Assembly (NCBI GenBank): GCA_910574455.1
Contig: CAJSYZ010000009.1
Location: 4,543,040 to 4,607,039, forward strand
DNA length: 64,000 nt
DNA from: Trichaptum fuscoviolaceum
Taxonomy: Eukaryota > Basidiomycota > Agaricomycetes > Hymenochaetales > Trichaptaceae
Direction: 5' to 3'
Shown here: positions 29,098 through 41,320 of the stretch, in pieces
Position numbering within the stretch: the first letter of the stretch is position 1
How the letters are laid out: each line of letters opens with the position of its first letter
The notes under the pieces: generated by a model
Seen by the model: the letters and a program-made list of their open reading frames with translations, nothing else
What the model was told of the DNA's origin: nothing
Databases searched by the model: none
Made by a program: the position numbers and the translations under genes

Positions 29098-31511
29098 ATA
29101 TATTGTCCTTTTGCTCCACTATCGTCCATATTCCCACGGCTTCGGCCGGACACTACAAAACTCATCAACTCGCGAATTCTCTTCAACGAGAGTTGAAGGA
29201 CTCCACAAACCAAACTTCTCAATTGAACCGACATGCAGACCTCAAAATCTGAAGAACGCCAAGCGCCAATCGAAAATCAAAAGAAAGGAATGATTGATCT
29301 CTTACCTCTCCATCTTGCACGCCCGTCGCTGCAGATTATGAGTTAACCGGTCGCAGCGGGGAATGTCATAACAGCCTGATAGTTGTGGACGAACCTGAAT
29401 TCAAGATAACAGATCGTCTTCAACAAAGGGACCGGTGCTTTCTCACGAGTTCTATCGCAAAATCGCCCTGTGACTTTTCTGTATTGCCGCCCGCGCTAGA
29501 GACCCTCCCCATCTCGCCAGCAGTTTTCACCAACGGGCTCGGCCATTCAAGAGAACCCGACATGAGGTGCCACATTCTCCATCACACACAGCGAACCTGA
29601 TGCTGGCATTGCAAAGTAAAACCAGAGATATTGGCCTGAGGCCCCTTGCTAATCTGTGAAATCCGAATACGTCAGACAGTTAAATACCTTATCAGACAGA
29701 CAATTAACCTGAATGAGACAAGGTCTTGCTTGATTCAAGGGTGGTGGGAAAGGGGTGATATGATAGTCTTCATACAAGATAAAGAGATATGGAGGTGGTT
29801 TATCTCGCCTGACCGGATTGGATAAGTATCCGAAGGTGAAAAGGCATAGGCAGGTACGGAAACGCACCATCGTTCCATGGGTCCAAGACAGCTTCAACAC
29901 GCGAGGACAGCAACCAACCAACATAGTAGTCCGGTCTTGAAGACCGCACAAGGATATGGGTATCGCATCCTTCACCTACTCGGGAGACTGGAGAGAAAAC
30001 AAACGAAGCTGAGTAAAAGTGATTTCTTGTGTAATGGTCACTCACTAGCTATATGACAAATAGACCCTTCCCTCCAACTTCCTTCCGAGCGGTATCATTG
30101 ACAAGAACATTCTTCCGGTCTTCAGCAAGATAATTACACTTCACCGCGCTGCGTCACCTGCGGCCTACGAAGAAAAGTTGGGTCAAAGGCAGCCAGTCAG
30201 AGGCATCTTGACGAGCCTGACAAAGGTCCGTGTGTTTTCGTCTTTGGGAGAAGCACTCCTGGTCTGAGTGAGCTGCGGAACTAGCGAGCCATGCCTCGGA
30301 CTACGAGCGAAGTTAATCGGCGAAGACATGTAGCCGTGCCACGACGTGCAAAAGCTTCACACCATCCAAGTGCCTACTCTCCATTTTGATGATGAAAGAC
30401 TACGGACGAGACTGCAGACGTAGAGTGGGCATTCGTGCGATTCTCAATGTAACCCTTTAGCCGGAAGGAAGTTGATTGTTATTTAGATCGAGACCAAGAT
30501 GATGATTCGAGCCTAGAGCACTTTTGCATAGCCGCAGTGAGATATAAGAGGGTGAGGAAAACAAATTGAGCTTACTTGTAAGCCATCGTCTACCGTAGCA
30601 CCGCCCTCGCATAAGAGCCTTCAATATTCCGGTATCATCTTGCCTCCAACAGCACCCATCCAACGACATAAATGACGCGAAATTGAAGCGTGTGACGAAG
30701 CTGGTGTACTCGCATCTGCGTGCCCTACGTCGACGATGATGTAGGTCCGTCTCCGTGCCTTAGCACAAAAATTTATGATAACAGGATCGCAATTAAGAGC
30801 TGCTGTATTGCAGGAACTGGTACTGTCAGATCTACTCACCATTTATTCCAATGCCGTTCAAATATCCACCATACCCTCATACTACCATCATGTCCGCTCA
30901 AGACGCGCGCCCAAGAAGGTCACAGATGTCGCCACGTTGTGGTGAAAGGGACCGCGGGCGGTGCCAACCGGCGGAAACGTGAATGTAATGCGAGGGCGGT
31001 GCTATGACGTTAAGAGCAAGGTGTCGTCAGTAAGGCCAGCGGGACAGTGGACATGAAAGAGAGACGGAAGCCGGAGATCAGGGCTCGGAGGTCATCCGGC
31101 GTAGTTATGTACTGCCGATTGCCGGATGCCGAAGTCAGCCGAGTGGGCGCTTGTTTACGTCGGAATTGCACTGTCATCCCCGGGCCGCGCGTTTCGTTAT
31201 CTGACATTCATCGTCGAATAGTATTGACGCTCTCCTCCTCACTCTCCTTGTCCAGTTATAGTCTGACTCCATCAGGGGATACGCAGGACACCCTTTCTAA
31301 TGGTCAGAAAGGTTCAAAAATACTACAATGTCTGCGATAACCGACAACACCTTTGATCTACCTTCCATTGCTTGCGTCAAACTCTATATCCTGATTGATG
31401 CTGCCGGTGTCCTCATTGCAACAGCATGTTGTCCTGTAGGACCCGGTCACCCCCGCGTCGTCCCCCTTCTTCCTTCCTCTTGCTCGTTCCTTCGACTCAA
31501 CCAACATCAGC
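29098..31511. other. Region upstream of gene 2 without a recognised gene
   Basis: Only short frames are present. On the - strand, 29990-29810 reads VGEGCDTHILVRSSRPDYY then WLLSSRVEAVLDPWNDGAF, which is protein-like and may be debris of a gene. A - strand frame 31207-31010 starts MSDNETRGPGMTVQFRRK. Neither extends into a convincing gene. The layout differs from spacers a-d: I do not see the karyopherin relic here. Confidence 0.35.
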
Positions 31512-34500
31512 ATGTCCGGTTTGTCCGACTTCTCTAATCCCTGAAAATCTGTTGCTGACGGTACTTCTCAGAGCCTATGTCAGGTATCTCGCCGGAAAAT
31601 CCGCCTTCCAAACCACCCGAAGCACCAGGCGAAGCGCCCGGGACACAATACAACGCAACAGGCTTTGTTATCCAAGAGCTCCTGAAATCCGTGAAGGGCT
31701 TTCAAGCCTCATTGGAAATCCTAAGCGCAAAGGTCGAAGGAAATGGTAATTGAACTATCATATACATTACTTCGGTTGTACATCCCGGTAACTCATATCA
31801 ACTATAGGTCTGCTGCCGGAAAGTAACAAACCGTCGACTGATGAGGAAGTCGGACCAATGGATACCTTAGAAAAGGAACCAGGAGGAAGTCGCCCTACGG
31901 AAACCAAGGTCACTGAAAGTAAGTCAGGGTTTCATCCTTGGCAATGTATGCTCTTATGTTTTCGAAGCCATAGAGACCTGGCCGAGTTCCGAGAAGATTG
32001 AGCAATACAAAGAAAGATGCGCTAAGCACAGACGGTAATCTACATTCACATCATGCGCATCTTGCTCTTATTGTAATATTACGCTCAGAGAATGCGAGAG
32101 AATGCAGGTGGAGGTATGTTAGTCGTTCCTCTCGCATGCGATTCTCGGAATGACAAAATCAGTTGCGATGCTTAATTGCCCACTTGGGCATCATCGGAGG
32201 TTTCGAAAAGACTATTGAAAACGCTCAAAACGTTTACAATGTTCTGCTCATTCCCGTGCAGTCAGTGGAACGGGCTTTGGACTCGACAGGCGATGGTACG
32301 TGGTGTTTATAAGAATTGAAACTACAAATTTAACAGTTGCTTTGCTCCAGAGAGACAGGATTCAATGCGTAACCTGATAGACTCCTTCTCTATGATCTCA
32401 AAGTCTGTTATTGAATTTTTGAGATTTTATACTAAGCCCTACGACAAAGAGATTAGAAAATGGAAGAACTGTCTTAATGTAAGCATTTAAGCTATTATGG
32501 GGTCATGACGCTAACTCGACGTGTGAAGAATGGGCGACGTCACATATCAGGTAAGAGCAAAAGTCACTCCAAACAAAGCTTAGTTTGTATTGATTGTGTA
32601 AAAACAGGGCTCGTAAACGACGGTGAATTTGTCAGATGCCTGTACTATGTCCACACCGAATTCTTCTCGGACTCGGAAGCGGCGATGGGCGATCTTATTA
32701 AAGATCTGATGTCATATGAAGAGAGATGTGAGTAGTCTGTCGCATGATAATGTCCTGGAATTGATTCCGTTGATGAACTTCATTCCTTCTAAGCTTCGAA
32801 AGATTGGTTGGCGGAGCAGGAGAATGAGGTCTATGACACACGCTGTAGGGAATACATGGGCTCTGTCTTTCCATCATCAGGCCCCGAAGCAGCGGTAGCT
32901 TGGCCGCAGGACGAGAAATTCAAAAAGCTGTGGGAAACGTTTGAAAGGCAAGGGGTGTACGACATTCCATTCCATCTAAGTTGTGGATGAATTTTGACAA
33001 TATCATTTTTTCAAAGATCATACGCAACGATGCAGGGTGAGGTGTGTACTTAATTCAATTATGTGTGACCTATGAATTGTATTGACATTGGTAGCTTGGT
33101 CATCTGATTGCACATTACGAAGTCGTTGGGGGAGACAATGAAGTCATTAAATCTTCCAGATTTCTTCAAGATAAGATCGGCAATGCTGTCGAAGAATTAA
33201 AAGCTCTTTTGACTGCTGATTCAGATGGTGAGTAGTTCTCGTTATTGTGTACCCCATAGTAAACATAGCAAGGTTCCAGATTGGTGGATAGCAAGATGCA
33301 AAGCTGTGAAATCACTTACAATGCTTTGTTTTGCCGTTACCAGCTTTGAGAAGAGCCTGTATCACCAAAAGCATGCATTTTACTTTCGGAAAGTCAAACA
33401 GTGGACTGTCTGCTTATCGGTAAGCACTAGTTATGAGCGGAAAATATTTGTAAGATTGATTTCCTTTGTAGAATGGCTTGCGACATATCGAAAGTGAGGA
33501 ATGAAAGCTTCCAAAGTGTGCGCTAATTGATTTTTGATCACGCCAGTCTTATCACCGTGCTCCAGGCCAGTCAAGTTTCTAGATTATATATTCAACGACC
33601 TCTTGCCCGAGCTAGAAGATGTAATGCTTGGCGTCAACCATGCACCGGAACAGCTCGAGCTTCAAGGAAGTAAATTATCCGGAATCAATGCTGGACATGT
33701 GGCTGAAGAACTGAAGACATTCGGAAAGGAGTGTATGTAAGAGTTCTCGTCGTCTCAACCGCTACTAATTCAATTCCAACGTAGCTTTACCGAAATTCCT
33801 TGTCGACCAAATGGAGAGGGGACACAACACGATATATCAACTTAACGACGATCGCCACGTTCTTCTCTAGCGTGACCGCGACCACACTCCAGTTCACATA
33901 CGCGCCAACGGACTCGGAACCGTCCAACTCCTTGAGAGGGGTGGTCAACCTCTTCTGGTTCTTGTCGCTAGTCTTCAGCGTATCTTCGGGTGTGAGTAGC
34001 CTGCTGGGTCTGACGTGGAGGAAGTCTTCAATGTGCGTGACCTTTTTCATCTATTACTCAGGCAATACTGATGAGTGTTGAAGATACGACTCTCGTGTTC
34101 CTCCAAAACTCATTCGCCTCTGGTTTGACAAGGCGCCCATGCTGTTCCTGATTATTGCAGCTGTCGCTTTTGTCATTGGCCTGAATATGTTTGCGTATTT
34201 GTCTCTCCAGGTCCGTCTCAAAGTATCTAAAGGTCAGTATATAGTCTAACGTATATCCAGCCACGATATGTCTCTTTTTCGACGACCATTCTCACCGGAG
34301 TACACGGAGCGTGCTTAATTGCCGTTACGGCTTGGTTTATATACCAACTCAAGCACGAGTCCATTTGGGCTGGATGGGTCAGGGCGGTCATGAAGCCAAT
34401 TACGACATTCATAGGATGGATCAGCACAGGCGTGAAATGGATTTGTAAGATGGTAAAGCGGCCCTACGAGAAGTACAAGCAGAATTTGCACCTGCAGCGC

Positions 34501-35506
34501 AATATATATTGGTATACCCTCCACCTGCTATGCCAAATTCGTGCTAACATTCTGGTGTAGGGCCTTCGGGATGGACAACCGCGTAGCGGGGCTAAACCAC
34601 GACATAGACTGGGAGCTGGACTGGCCAGGGCCGTATCTCCTTTCCAAGCTCATCCGCTGCATTGCATATCCGATCAAGAGATGCTGTCTGGCAACAAAGA
34701 AGGCTCTTTTTGACCTCTGTCACACTGTCCGGGCACATATATGCGTGTCCTCTCATAAGGGAGACGCAGGAGACGACGTTGAGAGGGGAGAAAGTGGCAG
34801 ACGAACAGCAGTGGCAGCACCAGAGGAAACCTCCTTGGAAACCCTTGCTGAGAAAGCGAAGAACGAGTTTCGTGGATCCTTGAAGAAGATCTTTAGTGAC
34901 ACCGGATATGTGAATTTGAACATGTATATAATCGACATCTGGGAAGACAACATGTAAGGACCTCCATTTCCATCAATGACAAGCCTACTAAATTAGATTA
35001 GCATTAATAATGACGAGTACTACTTCAAACGGCCGTTCAAGTGCTATCTCTGGGGCTACCCGGAACTCTTTGATAAAATGTGCGAAGAATTACGCCCCGC
35101 ATTGGTTAAAGCAAGGGAGAAAAGAAACGAGAAGGGGAAGGAAAAAGAGGAGGAGCAAACAATGTTAATGGGACATGCCGACAATCGTCCTACAGCACCT
35201 GAAGCCACCGGCCAAGACCAGCACGACACCACACCTATTTCACCCCAATCAAGCCAGATTGTTCCCCTTAATGACGAGGCAAATGGGACACAAATGGACA
35301 CTCGACCGGATAACCAAGGTCAACCGGTCAACCGCTCTCGCACTTGGGATGAGCCCGCCTTGTTTACTGGATCGGGAAGCACAGAGGCGTTTCAACCTAC
35401 GTTCGGAGATTCGATCCCGCAGTCCGACGTACGAGCGAGAGATACTACGCGTTTAGAGATTGAGGAAGTCCTGCCCACACTGGAGAGCGAAACCGAGGGA
35501 TCGTGA
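31512..35506 (+). pseudogene. Gene 2: family member with a 1-base frameshift before the TM region
   Basis: The exon plan follows gene 1. Exon 1 is ATGTCCG (31512-31518); the N-terminus is its own (SPENPPSKPPEAPGEAPG). The 25-nt exons are at 32089-32113 and 33017-33041, and the 22-nt exons at 32529-32550 and 33472-33493. In the exon coding for the first TM segments, the run after ATGGAGA is GGGG (33818-33821) where the four other readable copies have GGG. The frame then reaches TAG near 33868-33870, so all four TM segments would be lost. Downstream exons remain well conserved (FGMDNRVAGLNHDI; tail ending TEGS), so the lesion is recent or an assembly error. The C-terminal half is closest to gene 4. 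One donor (33-kb 25-nt exon intron) may be GC-AG. Confidence 0.7.
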
Positions 35507-36156
35507 ATAGCACAAAGCAAGGAAGAGCCACGATAGGACCGTCTGAACCCAGAGAAGGTGTATGTACAATAGTCAAGAATTCCGTAGTGAAGCCTTGAGA
35601 TTCGCGTGTATAGGTTTGGCTTCCATAGAGTAAGCTGGATGTAGTCCTATATAATTCTGTGATTGCTGTTTTTTTAAAAGATGTCCTATTTTGTGAACCT
35701 TGCTATGTAGTCAGTCTTTGGCCTTGCGATGTTGAATGTTCAAGCCTTTAGCTAATGAGCAGTAGTAAGAAGCCTCAGTCGATCGACTATTGACTTCGGG
35801 ATGACTTGCTCGAGTTGACCTCAAGCTGACGGCAGACCGCGATAGATGTGAATTTCACCCAATGGCAGTCAGATCCAATCTCCTCATATAACCTACGTTA
35901 GAAAACATAACCGGCAAGGTTTATTACTTTGGCAGTTGCAGTTTTAGATAGATAACAGCAAATACGATCACATGCATAAGTATCATCATATTATGCAGTA
36001 CGCGCCAAGAGGGCACGATATAACATAACATAGCATCAACTCCCTCACGCAAGCAAGTGTTGTCTCAGGAAGTGAGAACTCACAAGACCCAAGCCCACCA
36101 GAGAGCACGTGCGTCTCGTCTGTAAGCTTTATACGGAGAGAACGCAGAAAGCTTGA
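35507..36156. repeat. 3' flank of gene 2, duplicated after gene 4
   Basis: Near-identical to 55387-56271 apart from the 221-bp insertion there. AT-rich, no coding frame. Confidence 0.65.
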
Positions 36157-36533
36157 TTACAGATCCGGGTGGAAGCTGAAGAGATGGAGAAGATGAATGA
36201 AGGGCGAGTGTAAAGTGAGTATGAGACGTACCAAGATGCTCTAGGCGCGTTAGTGAATAGTTCAGTGGCCTGACAAAGGCTTCCGTTTGTACCGTATTTT
36301 TCTACCCGTCCTCCAAAGCTCATCATCCTCTCTCTCTTCCCTGATACAAACAAGTCGAGACTTCCAGCAGAAGGTTCGTCCGCCTTGTCAATGTACACGC
36401 ACTCAGATTGTCCTTCATGACGTCCAGTGGAGTAAAAGCTACATATGGGCGTAAGGTCTACTTGAAAGATTGCGCAGATCGTCGCACAGAATAGTAACGA
36501 GGCTGTGGTGGGACTCGAGCCTAGAGTGACCAT
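36157..36533 (-). CDS. Small two-exon protein (106 aa), copy b
   Basis: Complement of 36157-36175 and 36232-36533, with a 56-nt GT-AG intron; the joined length is 321 bases, an exact number of codons. The N-terminus (VTLGSSPTTASLLFCATI) is hydrophobic and could be a signal peptide, followed by a Cys-containing part (CSFYSTGRHEGQSECVYID) and GGRVEKYGTNGSL. The last residues after splicing are FHPDL. A near-identical copy lies at 56272-56648. The 5' end has no firm support, and the protein might start further upstream. Function is unknown. Confidence 0.45.
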
Positions 36534-36611
36534 TCAGATGATCAAAGCGAGTAAGTGTTGAAAGTGATTATAGGCCCACGCAACAAAGGACACGCGAGGG
36601 AGTTGTGCGAG

Positions 36612-38459
36612 TTAGGAGGGTATGCAATGGTCATTCTCATATGCATAGCGAAGTGGTGGCAAAGCAAAAAAGTGAAGAGATTTTTGTCGTGATCGCGCGG
36701 AGAGTAAGGTCAGATAATCCGAGTTTGGGGGAAAAGGGAGGAAATATGAGATGATGTCATCGAGCGTGCTATGAGGTAGGAGGGAGAGGGATGGTTGAGC
36801 GCGGCAGTTTGCAGAGGCAGATGTGACAAATGAAGAGGAGAAAGGAAGGTGTAGTCGACTTGTGTTGCAGATTCCAGATGGACCAGTCAAGTCTATGCGA
36901 TCTCATGCCGGCGATGACTGCAGCTATGACGCACGTCCTCCGCTTGGCCCCTGGCGATCATCGCCGATCCTTTGCGGTCCATGTTGTCCGATCGGCAATC
37001 CAAATCGGAAAAGTCGACGACAGCAGAAGACGGCTTAAGAACGTAGCACCCTTGTTCTTTCAGATAATAGCTTTGAGCCCGTTGGTGTCCATAGCAGTCT
37101 GCCCCCCGGTGAGAAATCTGATCATGGCGGCAAGCAGGAAGACATCGTGCAGAGAAAGTCGCGGTATGGCGGTAGTTCACGTTCCCACGGTTCCAGGCAC
37201 AAAGACCCTTACCTACCTCCCTGTTCTAATCTTTGGTCGAGCAACCAAGTCTCCCGATTGCACCGACATCCGCATCATACCATTCGAAGAATAAGTCGGG
37301 AGGACTTTATTCACGGACTTCCTACCCCAATCTTACAACTCAGGTGCCCTGTGGTAATTGATTTCTACAGGAGATAATGGCGGGGATAACAAAAGGACCA
37401 TACGCACTACAGTATAGGAAAGTGAACAAATGTACCACTAGGGGAATGTTTGTCGTTTTCGATTAGCAGCAACGGAGATCCCAGCACAAGCTCTGCACAA
37501 GTATCGACCCCAGCCACCTTAGTATCCCTGCCCGCACCAGGGCCATCCTTTGCTGTCGAGACTGACCAGCACGCTCCGCCACTCAGGAAACCTCGCAAAC
37601 GCTACCTCGTGGTCCAGCTTCTCCAACATCAGGCAAGGGAGTTGTGCAGAGAATGCAACTTGACGGTCGAAGAGGGTTGCAGAGTAAAGGGGTCCGTGGG
37701 TGATTAGGGCGTTTGCAGTCGGTGGGTTCGCCAATGGGGTTCAATGCGCCGCGGCGCACGTATAACGAGCGGCATATAAACCCCTCCCTCTGGTGGAGGA
37801 CTGCGGAGAGGAGAACGACATGCATGCGGGAGGAGGTGAGAGCTGTGATAGACTGCGCGAGGTTGGTCGTTCTTGTGAGTATCGTGGAAGCGATTAGGGC
37901 AGAACGGCCAACAGGTCTCGGTTATGATTGCACGGCACGTCCGGATGAAGAGCGAGGCCTTACAAGGAGGGGAATGAGAAAGAGGAGAAGAAGGAAGACG
38001 CAATGCCGAGCAAGGTTGGAATTGGAAGAGAATGGTCGGGACAGTGGATCTTCATAGTCCTTCCGAGTTGACACAGATTGGGCGCAATAAGTGATCTACG
38101 TACGAGCGTCACGCCCAGCCTTTCCTGCATCGCCGAACGCCATTCGACCCAGTTCAACTTCTCCGACCCTCGCTGCAGCCTCTTTCCCCGCCATCGGTGT
38201 GCACATGTAGTGCAAGGAGAGGTATGGAACCATGCAATTCAGATGGAGGAGGTGGACGAGAAGGAAAGAGGAGGGGAAAACAGTCGGAAGACTTGTAACG
38301 GCCTAAAATGTGTTTGGCGACATGGAGGGTGAGGGACCGAGATGTCGAGGCGAGGGACAAGCACGTTCGGTCAAGTTGGGCTTTGCGCACCGTTTAACAA
38401 GATGTTCGCGTTCAACATGACACCACCGTAGCAGAAGCGAAGAGAGGTGCAAACAGTGA
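36612..38459. repeat. Conserved inter-gene spacer, copy b
   Basis: Near copy of 56727-58560 and more diverged from 1578-3150 and 45525-47200. A + strand frame 37450-37707 (85 codons: RKRYLVVQLLQHQARELC, RECNLTVEEGCRVKG) stays open in b and d but is broken in a and c, so its coding status is open. Confidence 0.6.
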
Positions 38460-40360
38460 ATGTGGAGGGCGCAAAGACTATGCATCCGCGGCGATATCGT
38501 CACATCAGTGACCCAGGAGTCTAATTACGGAGCAGAACCGACAGCGAAGAGAGTCTCGGCTAGGTCATTACAGAGAGTAGCGATGACGACAGACCTAAAC
38601 AGGGAGAAGGAAGTCAGTATCGGTCGTGCAAGTATAAAGGTATTGTCACAATCAAGATAGAATCCGTATATGGTCTCATACACCCGAAAAGACGTCGAAG
38701 TGAGTTGATTTAAAGGGTCTCCTTCTCTAGAGTCTAGACCGCACGGGAAAGCAACACCCACTTTTTGTCATCGATCGCATAAGCGCGTGCGCGATGAGGC
38801 CATTGGCGTGTTGATGAAGAGGCATAGCGATCGCCAGTCTTGCGGGACTCTCAGCCTGAAGAAGGTCGTGGTGATTCTAGATGATCTTCGTCACGCTCTT
38901 TCGCGTTCCCTCGCAGCAATGAAGGAGGAGGGGGATGGGCTTGAGAAAAGACGGGCTGGGCGTGCGGCAGGAAGTGCTGGCCCATCGCAGCGAAGGCGAT
39001 GTCGATGGTGTCTGCGGCGATTTCGTTCTCCAGGGAAATGTCCTATTTGACTTCGAAGAGCGTGTCGTCTCTAACCGCCTTGGTATCGTCGCTTTGGCGT
39101 TCTGGTCTTCGACATTATTAACTGAAGTTGCGGAGTTGCCAGTGTGAAAGCTCGGAAAGCTTCCGACCATTAAGAGTTAGCCATGGGTAAATCAGGACTT
39201 GAAAAATACTCACCAGAGCCCAACTATTCGCATTTCTGTGTCTCTGACAACGTCCGTATTAACTGGGTAATGTGGAGGCACCGCGTCTCCAAACTCCCTC
39301 TTCAAGCCACCGAGGAGGAAGCTGCTCTCCCTCAAACGTGTGTTGCCCGTCTTGACGGAATTGAAGTCCTGCACATCGCGTCTGCGAAGTATGGGCGGAA
39401 TGCCTCCTCTCTTATAGCCTCCGCGAATGTTCCAGCCGCACACATAACAGTAGCTCTCAGATCCACTCCCCTTCCCTAGATAAGATGTGGAAGTGCTTCA
39501 GCTTGTCCATCGTCGGTGCTACGGCAGGAATTTGCCCCGCGACGCGTGAGCGTCAAACTCGATCGCGCCAGTCGCGATTGCCTTGACCTTGAGCGGCGCG
39601 GTGTTGAACAGGGTCGAGAGGCGCTCGATGAGAAGCGCGAGGTAGCCGTCGACAAACTCCTGCAGGAGCTCGAGCAGCGTGTCAAGCGTCGTACATGCCA
39701 GGTACTGCGTCGCGAGATCAGCAATGAACACCATGGAGGTTGGGTTGAGCGCGGCGTACTTGTTGATGCCATCCACTAGCAAAGGTAGCGGAGAGCAGTG
39801 CACACGGCGGCATCGTGGTTTTGAATTTAACGCTCAAAGAATGGGCGGCGAACTTGCGGCATGACCGGCGTCATGCACTCGAGTGACTCTCGACGTCAAC
39901 ACCGCGCACCGTCATCACGTCACGACGAACATCTGGATTTCGATATGCACTCGACAAACCGTACTAAATGAGGTTGCTGAAGACAAGGAAGATTTGCCTT
40001 GGCAGGAGTGAAGTTGACAGTGTGAGGATTATATGTAGCGTTGAATGCGAAGGTATGTCTTCATGGGTTTGGCTCCGACGAGTTGAGGAGTGGCATTGCT
40101 GAGCAATGGTATTCCTGCATTCTTCGTCAGAACTAAACATCTCGTGATGTCCAGGGCGACGCACCAAATCCAGCGACGTCTCGACGACATCGAAGGGATG
40201 TTCACTGCCCTCTGTTCACTGCCCGCAAGCATCGACCGCCGTACAGTCGACCTCCATCTATGCCTTGAAATCCCGGATGTCATCCTTCTCCTCCAAGTCG
40301 CTCTCAATGCACGTCACCGACAGAGACGCGAACCTCGCCGCTCTCTGAATCTTGCAGGAG
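38460..40360 (-). pseudogene. Karyopherin (Kap123/importin-4-like) relic, copy b
   Basis: Collinear fragments on the - strand are: about 40330, EEKDDIRDFQ-like sequence; 39803-39519, LATQYLACTTLDTLLELL then LFNTAPLKVKAIATGA; 39443-39210, VKTGNTRLRESSFLL and REFGDAVPPH; about 39020-38940, the block equivalent to the ADTI..FAAMGQHFLP stretch; and 38620-38550, TLCNDLAET. Multiple stops and frame changes occur between them. This is the same decayed gene as in spacers a, c and d. Confidence 0.62.
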
Positions 40361-41320
40361 GCTCTCGAAGCTCTGATGATGTGGTGAAGTGCTCCTGGAT
40401 TGTTTCAGCGGTGCTTTCAAGGCATAACAGAGGTACAGCTAGTCATCGTGAAGACTCAAGATTGCGAAATCAAAGTCTGGAGCTCGGCGTTAATCGTCAC
40501 ACTTCCGTGACCGTGACCCACGGAGTTTAAATTCCGGGATGATCGACTTGGCCGCCGATTGCCGGCCTGCAGTCTTCCTCCGACGTTCATCACAGGCAGA
40601 GATGAAACTTCATTCACGCTCTCCGCTGCACGATGGCCGACTCCCCGGACTGCTTTTCATATCATGTCGAGCTTCAAGTAATGGCTGGACTACAAAAGGT
40701 CGCAGGTCAGTCACAAGGTCAGAACACGAGGCAAAGGTGTTGTGATAAATTAAGAGAGCGTAGGGATATTCTATCACCTGAAACAAGAGCTAATTCATGT
40801 TTCAAGTTGGAGGTCGTACAACGTGCGCTGCTGAGCCAAACTGGCGTCGTCATTTATCGCCGATGGATCGCGTCCTTCTGCCTTCTTTCATCACCGCACA
40901 TTACAAGACGTGATTAACGCCCTTCGCCCTCAGATTCTGTGGCTTTATCGAGCCAATGCTTATGACGCTCGTACGTCATCCAGCCTTCGCTCTATCCCCA
41001 TGGCCTATAGACACGAGGTATTATCTGGCGTTGGTGAGAACCCGGAGCACTATGGGAACTCGATTACCGCGAGACTTTCACGTATAGGCTTTGCAGACGA
41101 TGTATTGAGAAGTGTATGGGTACTGCTTGACTTCGCAAGATATCGATCACTCGCACCCAAGATCTGGTTCAGCGCTGGAATTGAACCTTCTATTACTGCT
41201 GTTATACTCCACGCTGCCTTGCTTTGTCCGCATGTTCTATGTATATTAGAGTCCAGTCTCATCGGCGACGAATACTCTCTTTCCTCTCACTTCCACATCC
41301 TTCTGCTCATAGTTGACGAT
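40361..41320. other. Upstream region of gene 3
   Basis: Homologous to the regions before genes 1, 4 and 5. Short frames on both strands are shadows or decayed sequence. The promoter of gene 3 should lie here. Confidence 0.45.

Noticed and set aside
31328..31537. Start of gene 2 at ATG 31328
   Set aside because: The ATGTCCG at 31512 with an adjacent donor matches the 7-nt first exon of genes 1, 3, 4 and 5. The upstream frame has no counterpart.
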